From positions 1-10,631 of the forward strand of contig JAEZJB010000269.1 in NCBI GenBank assembly GCA_023415845.1: DNA of 10,631 bases. The letters run 5' to 3'. Numbering within the stretch: position 1 is the first letter of the stretch; every line of letters begins with the position of its first letter. The notes beneath the pieces are model-generated. The model ran no database searches, had not been told where the DNA came from, and saw nothing but the letters and a program-made list of their open reading frames with translations. A program made the position numbers and the translations under genes. Origin of the DNA: Chloroflexota bacterium (GTDB lineage Bacteria > Chloroflexota > Chloroflexia > Thermomicrobiales > UBA6265). Shown piece after piece: positions 6,859 to 10,631 of the stretch.

Positions 6859-7347
6859 GTGAAATCCAACCTCTTTCGCTTTAATCTGGTCGACGCGGAC
6901 GGCGCGATGTCCATCGTTGGACCACCCCACGGCCTCAAGGTTCTGGCCGCTGCGTGCAGCAGGGAACCCCGAACCATCGTTGAACTCCTGGAGTTCGCGC
7001 AGCCTTACGATTCGACGTGGATCCAACAGGTCCGAACCGGCCTGATGATTTTCGACGAACATAATGTCGGTGAGGTGGATCCGGGTTATGAACCGGTAGT
7101 GGCCAATCGAGACGACGCGTCTCAGCGTTCGTTTCGCATCATCGATCAGGTGACCCGGACCCGGAGCATGGTGCCAGCACGCCTCGGTCTCGTGATCGTC
7201 AACGTGCGAACCCAGCGCATCATCCAGATCCACAACAGCTACGCCGAGTTGCGCCGAAAGGGCAGGGGGCGGATCAGAGCTGAGGGACGCCCCACCAGGT
7301 CATTGTTCCACTATGAACTGCCCGAAGCCTGGAGCATCGTTCCCTGA
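6859..7347 (+). CDS. Conserved-looking protein of unknown function
   Basis: The product is 162 residues if translation starts at GTG 6859-6861. The frame is open much further upstream, but that part is antisense to the 6303-6746 gene and lies before the candidate promoter. The peptide starts VKSNLFRFNLVDADGAMSIV. It has a helical segment resembling a winged-helix or adaptor domain (GLKVLAAACSREPRTIVELLEFAQ), an EHN motif, then a beta-rich C-terminal half (ARLGLVIVNVRTQRIIQIHNSY) and a basic end, GRPTRSLFHYELPEAWSIVP. There is no signal peptide or membrane segment, so it is probably cytosolic. The ribosome binding site is weak (GGA at 6848-6850). Other possible starts are ATG 6778 and ATG 6907. 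The gene stands alone on its strand. I do not recognise it; the coding call rests on amino-acid composition and the lack of a better frame. Confidence 0.65.
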   Translation: MKSNLFRFNLVDADGAMSIVGPPHGLKVLAAACSREPRTIVELLEFAQPYDSTWIQQVRTGLMIFDEHNVGEVDPGYEPVVANRDDASQRSFRIIDQVTRTRSMVPARLGLVIVNVRTQRIIQIHNSYAELRRKGRGRIRAEGRPTRSLFHYELPEAWSIVP

Positions 7348-7483
7348 CAGCCCGTGATGGGGTCCCATCGGCCCGAACTGGCTTTCTCCTCGGGAACGGT
7401 AGCGAGTGTGCCGGCATTCACCTGAGCGTGAGAGCGGCGACAGTCGGCTTGTCACCAGAGAAGCGTTGATAGCGGATATGCCG
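7348..7483 (+). other. Start of the convergent intergenic region
   Basis: No gene is seen between the end of the 6859 gene and the large hairpin at 7484. A small dyad, GATGGGGTCCCATC (7356-7369), follows the stop codon by 8 nt. It can form only a 5-bp stem with a 4-nt loop and lacks a U-tract, so it would be a weak terminator at best. Confidence 0.3.
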
Positions 7484-7534
7484 AGCGGGTGAAGATTCCC
7501 GGGGACTTGCCATGTCCGAGGACCTTCACCCGCT
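7484..7534. terminator. Large inverted repeat between convergent genes
   Basis: Perfect 11-bp arms AGCGGGTGAAG (7484-7494) and CTTCACCCGCT (7524-7534) enclose 29 nt. The enclosed part can form a further short GGAC/GTCC stem. It lies between the end of the plus-strand gene (7347) and the end of tyrA (7582), 47 nt past the tyrA stop. A bidirectional terminator is the simplest reading. Neither side has a U-tract, and the long loop is unusual for an intrinsic terminator. Confidence 0.5.
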
Positions 7535-7581
7535 GCAATCGATACAGTGGTCGAGTTACCGAGAGTCTCAGTTCCCGTGGG

Positions 7582-8574
7582 TCAGGACTTGTCGTCCTTC
7601 TTCCGGTTTTTGCGACCGAACCCACCAAGGAACATCCGGCTCATCTGCTCACCCACGGTTCCAGATTCAATGCCATCGGCGATTTTCTGCTCGGAAGCAC
7701 GCGAGGTGGAGACCTCAGCCTTGGCCCGCTCGTCCTGCGCGCGCGTGAAGAACTCCAGCAACTTCTCGCTGGCGTCCTCGTCGCCTCCGATGAGCAATTC
7801 GCGGGTGCCGCTGAGATTCGCCTGAAGTTGGTCGATCCACCGGACCACCGCGTCGCGGTTGGTCATCAGGATGTCGCGGTGCATCCGGGGATTACCAAGT
7901 GCGAGTCGGGTGGTATCGCGGAAGCCGCTTGAAGCCAGTGAGCGCATATCGCGCCAGCTCTTGTCCTGGGTCAACGTGTCCACGAGGGAGGCAGCCACCA
8001 CAAAGGGGAGGTGGGAAATCCCTGCGACGTAGCTGTCGTGCTCTACGGGATCGACGAAAAACGCTTCGGCGTTGGTTGCCGCGATGATGCCAAGCACATT
8101 GCGAATCGAGGCTTCGGACGCATTCACGGCGGGGCAGACCACCCAGGTCGCACCGCGGAAGAGATCGGCGTCCGCGGCTTCGAGACTTTCCGACTTGCCC
8201 GCCATCGGGTGCCCGCCCACGAACTGGACGGTGGCGGGAAGAGCCTTGGCCCATTCCATAACATCCGCTTTGGTCGAGCCGGTATCGGTCACGATGGCGC
8301 CGGCCTTCAGATGCTCGCCAATGTTTGCGAACACATCCTGCATGGTGCCAACCGGCGTGGCCACGATGACGATATCGGCATCACTGACCGCAGCTGCAAG
8401 CGACCACTCGGTGTCGTCCACCGCGCCCATTCGCTTGGCCCGCGCCTGCTTGTCGATATCGTCATCAAAGCCGATCACCCGCAGGGCATTTCCGTTTTCC
8501 GCCGACCAGCGCCGGAGCGCAAGGCCGATGGATCCACCAATTAACCCTAGACCGATGATGGTGACGTGCTGCAT
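7582..8574 (-). CDS. tyrA: Prephenate (or arogenate) dehydrogenase
   Basis: This enzyme performs the NAD(P)-dependent oxidative decarboxylation that leads to tyrosine. The 330-residue protein has an N-terminal Rossmann domain with GLGLIGG (8-14) and an acidic residue at the end of strand 2 (D37), which favours NAD+. It also has DTGSTK (97-102) and GGHPMAGK (120-127, with H122). The helical dimerisation domain follows, with SHLP (H188) and GFRDTTR (R219), the residues that bind substrate and catalyse in Aquifex TyrA. There is no ACT domain or fused chorismate mutase, so feedback control by tyrosine, if any, uses another mechanism. The C-terminus carries a tail of about 30-35 residues ending GGFGRKNRKKDDKS, longer and more basic than usual. 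The ATG at 8574-8572 follows a GAGAGGGA ribosome binding site. It sits 30 nt after the SH3b gene on the same strand. Prephenate versus arogenate preference cannot be decided here. Confidence 0.95.
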   Translation of the reverse strand: MQHVTIIGLGLIGGSIGLALRRWSAENGNALRVIGFDDDIDKQARAKRMGAVDDTEWSLAAAVSDADIVIVATPVGTMQDVFANIGEHLKAGAIVTDTGSTKADVMEWAKALPATVQFVGGHPMAGKSESLEAADADLFRGATWVVCPAVNASEASIRNVLGIIAATNAEAFFVDPVEHDSYVAGISHLPFVVAASLVDTLTQDKSWRDMRSLASSGFRDTTRLALGNPRMHRDILMTNRDAVVRWIDQLQANLSGTRELLIGGDEDASEKLLEFFTRAQDERAKAEVSTSRASEQKIADGIESGTVGEQMSRMFLGGFGRKNRKKDDKS

Positions 8575-8604
8575 GTATGCGATCCCTCTCGTTGTCGACG
8601 GCGG

Positions 8605-9180
8605 TTAATTTTCGAGTTCGGTGACATCGATGGCGCGAAGCCACCCCTCGGTGCCGTCTTCGAGCCGGAAGAAGAGCCATCCATCGGCGCCGTCGACGGC
8701 AGGATTGTCGGATTGTTGAGACTGGCCTGTAAATTCCAGTGGAGTGCCTGGGTCGAGGAGTTGGATGATTGTGGCTTCGCCGCCGGCTGTGGAAGGTTCG
8801 GACCGCAGGCGTAACTGAATGTCGCTAAATGGGGTTTGGTAGTCCGGCGTGAACTCACCATCGTCACTGGCTGTGGTGGGTTCCGCTGTTGATTCGGTGG
8901 ACGCTGTGGGCTCGGGTTCGACTGAGTCGTTGGCCGGAGCCTCGGTCGCCTCAGGCTGCTGGGCCACAATGGTTTCCTCAGGAGGCTCCTCAGTGTTGCG
9001 CACGACGGCGGTGGGAACGTCGCGTGAAACGAAGTCGCCGATGGTGTCATCGAGTGCGGCGTAAATCACCGAGAATCCCGCCACGCAAACCGCGATGGTG
9101 AGGGCCATTGACAGGCCGATCATCAGACCAGCCCGGCGCGAACGTTGACGTAATCGCTGGTCAAGCCCGGGATCGGTCAT
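8605..9180 (-). CDS. Membrane-anchored protein with extracytoplasmic SH3b domain
   Basis: This is a 191-residue protein. A basic N-terminus (RLRQRSRR) is followed by one transmembrane segment (about 18-41), placing the rest outside the cell. Residues about 55-118 are a Glu/Pro/Thr/Ala-rich linker that looks disordered and could span the wall. Residues about 120-187 read as a bacterial SH3 domain (RLRSEPSTAG, then GTPLEF, GWLFFRL and EGWLRAIDV), a fold that often binds cell-wall peptides. The ATG at 9180-9178 is preferred, with GAGAAG 8 nt upstream. A GTG at 9222 would add 14 residues but has its AGGAA directly against the start codon. It is first in the unit with tyrA, 30 nt upstream of it. 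The pairing with tyrA has no obvious functional logic. No partner or ligand can be named. Confidence 0.85.
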   Translation of the reverse strand: MTDPGLDQRLRQRSRRAGLMIGLSMALTIAVCVAGFSVIYAALDDTIGDFVSRDVPTAVVRNTEEPPEETIVAQQPEATEAPANDSVEPEPTASTESTAEPTTASDDGEFTPDYQTPFSDIQLRLRSEPSTAGGEATIIQLLDPGTPLEFTGQSQQSDNPAVDGADGWLFFRLEDGTEGWLRAIDVTELEN

Positions 9181-9329
9181 GGTAGACGCTTCTCGACGCT
9201 CATTGACATGAAAATGGGTCACTTCCTGACGTAATTGGGGATTGGAGGGCGGCCGAGACCGACACGGCGGGTTCCGTACGGCACGGCGGGGGAGGACAAC
9301 CCAGCGGGAAGGGCCCGCAAATCCGCATA

Positions 9330-9338
9330 TTTATAGCA
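9330..9338 (-). promoter_or_regulatory. Candidate extended -10 promoter for the SH3b-tyrA unit
   Basis: The minus strand reads TGCTATAAA, a TG-n extended -10 with a 5-of-6 hexamer (TATAAA, 9335-9330). Transcription would begin near 9323 and give a leader of about 140 nt before the ATG at 9180. There is no good -35, which is common for extended -10 promoters. A 10-bp palindrome, AGCGGCCGCT (9345-9354), reaches into the -35 area and could be an operator. Confidence 0.45.
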
Positions 9339-9551
9339 CGCACCAGCGGCCGCTCCGTTTCACTGACCGTGATCATCAATTCACTGGTGTGCATCGGCTA
9401 TCCGCCATGCCTCCTGAGACATCGGCTTCCCCGGGTCACGGTGCTCCAGGCTGTACATATGTCGCCTTGGGTGTTCTTCAGGACTTGCTCCCTACACCGC
9501 TCGCAGTCGCGGTCGCGATCAAGAGACATGCACCTCGAGCAAATTCAATGT

Positions 9552-9600
9552 GAGGTGGCGGGATTTCGCCTCCTCGATGCGTACGATAGGTGAGGCATCG
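9552..9600. repeat. Two adjacent small hairpins
   Basis: The first has GAGG-T-GGCG (9552-9560) pairing with CGCC-T-CCTC (9567-9575): 8 pairs with a T-T mismatch and a 6-nt loop. The second has CGATGC (9575-9580) pairing with GCATCG (9595-9600) around a 14-nt loop. They share a base, so they abut. They lie in non-coding DNA and no role is known. Confidence 0.35.
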
Positions 9601-9937
9601 CAAAAGGCCGACATCTCACCCGGCAGTCTCTCGCATCAAACCCGACGCGGTCGTTCTCGTGAGTCTCTCCATCAACGAATTATTCACGCTCGGACAACCG
9701 AAAGCCGGTATTTTTCATTTGCAGGAATTCCGAGTGTCCAAACGAATTCCAGCCTGAAATGCCCATGAATTGGGGCTGTTTCGACATTTTGCAAATTTAC
9801 AATTGTTCATTTCGCGTATTTGAACCGCCCAAAAGGATCAGGCGCAGGCCAGCGCACCGAGCGGAGACAGGAGACAATGTGGATGGGCAGCGAAGTTGCG
9901 CATGCAGGGCAATCCTCAGGGGCCGGATATTGGTTGT

Positions 9938-9949
9938 CGCGCCGGCGCG
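9938..9949. repeat. 12-bp perfect palindrome upstream of nusA
   Basis: CGCGCCGGCGCG is fully self-complementary and ends 8 nt before the candidate -35 of the nusA promoter. It could be a repressor or activator site, but GC-rich palindromes also arise by chance in such genomes. Confidence 0.3.
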
Positions 9950-9957
9950 CTCTTTCA

Positions 9958-9986
9958 TTGAATGCGGAGGGCCAAAATGGTACTCT
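9958..9986 (+). promoter_or_regulatory. Candidate nusA promoter
   Basis: TTGAAT (9958-9963) and TACTCT (9981-9986) are separated by 17 nt. The second is preceded by TGG, making an extended -10. The hexamers match 4 of 6 and 3 of 6. The start would be near 9993, giving a leader of about 130 nt that contains the hairpin at 10016-10048. Alternatives in the AT-rich block further upstream are possible. Confidence 0.35.
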
Positions 9987-9989
9987 ATT

Positions 9990-10087
9990 GGTTGCCTAAT
10001 CGATCTGGTCGGATCAAGCGTGGGCCCCTGCCCGCGTTTTCTGTTTGTCTGAGAACTCCGGCCGGTGTCGTCCACAACCAGGCAACC
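9990..10087 (+). promoter_or_regulatory. Possible long-range closing stem in the nusA leader
   Basis: GGTTGCCT (9990-9997) is perfectly complementary to AGGCAACC (10080-10087). It would enclose the terminator-like hairpin and a CCGGCCGG palindrome (10058-10065). If transcription starts near 9993, two or three of the eight pairs would be lost at the 5' end, so this structure depends on the true start site. It matches no riboswitch class that I recognise. Confidence 0.35.
10016..10048 (+). terminator. Intrinsic terminator-like hairpin in the nusA leader (candidate attenuator)
   Basis: A 10-pair stem, with two G-U pairs, joins AAGCGTGGGC (10016-10025) to GCCCGCGTTT (10030-10039) around a CCCT loop. 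It is followed directly by a broken U-tract (TTTTCTGTTTGT, 10037-10048). It lies 75 nt before the nusA start on the same strand, with no gene ending just upstream. It therefore either ends an unseen small transcript or attenuates nusA. Confidence 0.6.
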
Positions 10088-10122
10088 CGACTCTTTTCAC
10101 TCAAGTTCAGGAGGTGCGCGGG

Positions 10123-10631
10123 ATGAAGAGTGATCTCTACACCGCGATCGCCCAGATTGCTGCCGAGCGGGGTATTCCGCGCGACGCGGTGCTGCAGTCA
10201 ATTCAGCAGGCGTTGACGTCGGTTTACAAGAAGTCAACCGGATCGGACGAAGAAGTCTCGGTCGAACTCGACCAGGCATCTGGCGAGATGCAGGTCGTGG
10301 TCCACAAAACGGTGGTTGAATCCGTCAGTGACCCCATCACCCAGATCAGCGTTGAAGAAGCACAGCAGTATGTGCCTGCGCCGATCATTGGCGATACGGT
10401 CAAGATCATCCGCACGCCGGAGAATTTCGGCCGAATTGCGGCGCAAACGGTCAAGCAGGTCGTCCAGACCCGAATTCGTGACTACGAACGCGAAACCGTC
10501 TACCGCGAATACCAGGATAAAGAGGGCGAGGTCCTGAGCGGTGTCGTTCAGCGGGCAGACAACCGCGCCGTGATCATTGAGCTCGGCAAGGCCGAGGCGG
10601 TCATGCCGGCTCGCGAGCAGGTGCCGAGCGA
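10123..10631 (+). CDS. nusA: Transcription termination/antitermination factor NusA, N-terminal part
   Basis: NusA binds RNA polymerase, stabilises pausing and aids hairpin formation at terminators; it also takes part in antitermination. The first 169 codons are in the window and the gene continues past the right edge. Residues 1 to about 130 form the polymerase-binding N-terminal domain, opening MKSDLYTAIAQIAAERGIP and including QSIQQALTSVYKK. The S1 domain follows from about residue 133 (EGEVLSGVVQR, then AVIIELGKAEAVMP). The KH domains lie outside the window. The ATG at 10123-10125 has a strong AGGAGGTG (10109-10116) with a 6-nt spacer. rimP, the common upstream partner, is not present; nusA opens its own unit after a long leader. 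Confidence 0.95.
   Translation, partial: MKSDLYTAIAQIAAERGIPRDAVLQSIQQALTSVYKKSTGSDEEVSVELDQASGEMQVVVHKTVVESVSDPITQISVEEAQQYVPAPIIGDTVKIIRTPENFGRIAAQTVKQVVQTRIRDYERETVYREYQDKEGEVLSGVVQRADNRAVIIELGKAEAVMPAREQVPS

Larger units (their letters stand above)
9341..9957. other. Gene-free region between divergent units, with an AT-rich block
   Basis: No open frame here looks like protein, and I found no tRNA, SRP RNA, RNase P RNA or tmRNA signature on either strand. The bases from about 9701 to 9840 are about 59% A+T by direct count, clearly more than the surroundings. They include short palindromes (GGAATTCC, ACAATTGT) and a TACAAT hexamer (9798-9803) without a good -35. The region may be a long upstream control region for nusA, the relic of a lost gene, or the site of an unrecognised small RNA. 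Confidence 0.5.

Noticed and set aside
6784..7233. Minus-strand open frame of 149 codons opposite the 6859 gene
   Set aside because: Its composition (many His, Asp and Arg, no hydrophobic core pattern) is less protein-like than the plus-strand frame, and it has no ribosome binding site.
9880..9930. Stretch resembling part of a c-di-GMP-I riboswitch (a GCAGGGCAATCC-like segment)
   Set aside because: The second conserved segment (GACGCAAAGCC) and the closing stem are missing.
9759..10052. Plus-strand open frame of 97 codons in the nusA upstream region
   Set aside because: Cys- and Arg-rich random-looking translation that runs through the terminator-like hairpin; no ribosome binding site.
9797..10075. 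Minus-strand open frame of 92 codons in the same region
   Set aside because: No ribosome binding site and no protein-like pattern.
10070..10090. GGCAACC reminiscent of the SAM-I riboswitch core
   Set aside because: Other SAM-I conserved segments and the four-way junction are absent; nusA is not a methionine gene.
1..10631. CRISPR array, insertion sequence, tRNA, rRNA or defence system
   Set aside because: I looked on both strands for regularly spaced repeats, transposase motifs and terminal repeats, T-loop signatures and defence domains, and saw none.

Overview
This is a bacterial chromosomal window of roughly 60% GC (judged by eye) made up mostly of housekeeping genes. The order aroQ - Xaa-Pro peptidase - efp - (accB), a Gram-positive-type LexA box at uvrB and the sequence style of the proteins fit Chloroflexota (Thermomicrobia-like) best. 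That assignment is inference, because no rRNA is present.

Layout, left to right. Positions 1-6746 are read leftwards (minus strand). In transcription order they hold a small two-helix membrane protein (6746-6303), a Nudix-fold protein with a damaged catalytic box (6272-5589), uvrB (5523-3514), a secreted protein of unknown function (3460-2489), a strong hairpin, and then aroQ (2255-1794), an M24 Xaa-Pro peptidase (1797-724, ATGA overlap with aroQ), efp (689-129) and the first codons of a probable accB (116 to the edge). uvrB appears to have its own SOS promoter. A 14-bp site matching the Bacillus-type LexA consensus at every position lies in the last codons of the Nudix gene, just upstream of a TAAAAT -10.

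A divergent plus-strand gene of unknown function (6859-7347) follows. It converges on a leftward pair, a membrane-anchored SH3b protein (9180-8605) and tyrA (8574-7582), with a large stem-loop between the converging ends. aroQ and tyrA both belong to aromatic amino acid synthesis but sit in separate units.

The right end is a long gene-free stretch (about 9181-10122), partly AT-rich, leading to nusA (10123 to the edge, plus strand). rimP, the usual gene before nusA, is absent there. The nusA leader instead carries an intrinsic-terminator-like hairpin with an interrupted U-tract inside a possible 8-bp closing stem. This suggests attenuation, perhaps autoregulation by NusA. I found no CRISPR array, mobile element, tRNA or rRNA, and no obvious exotic multi-gene system. 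The most interesting signals are regulatory: the uvrB SOS box and the nusA leader. The degenerate Nudix protein and the arginine-type EF-P come next.
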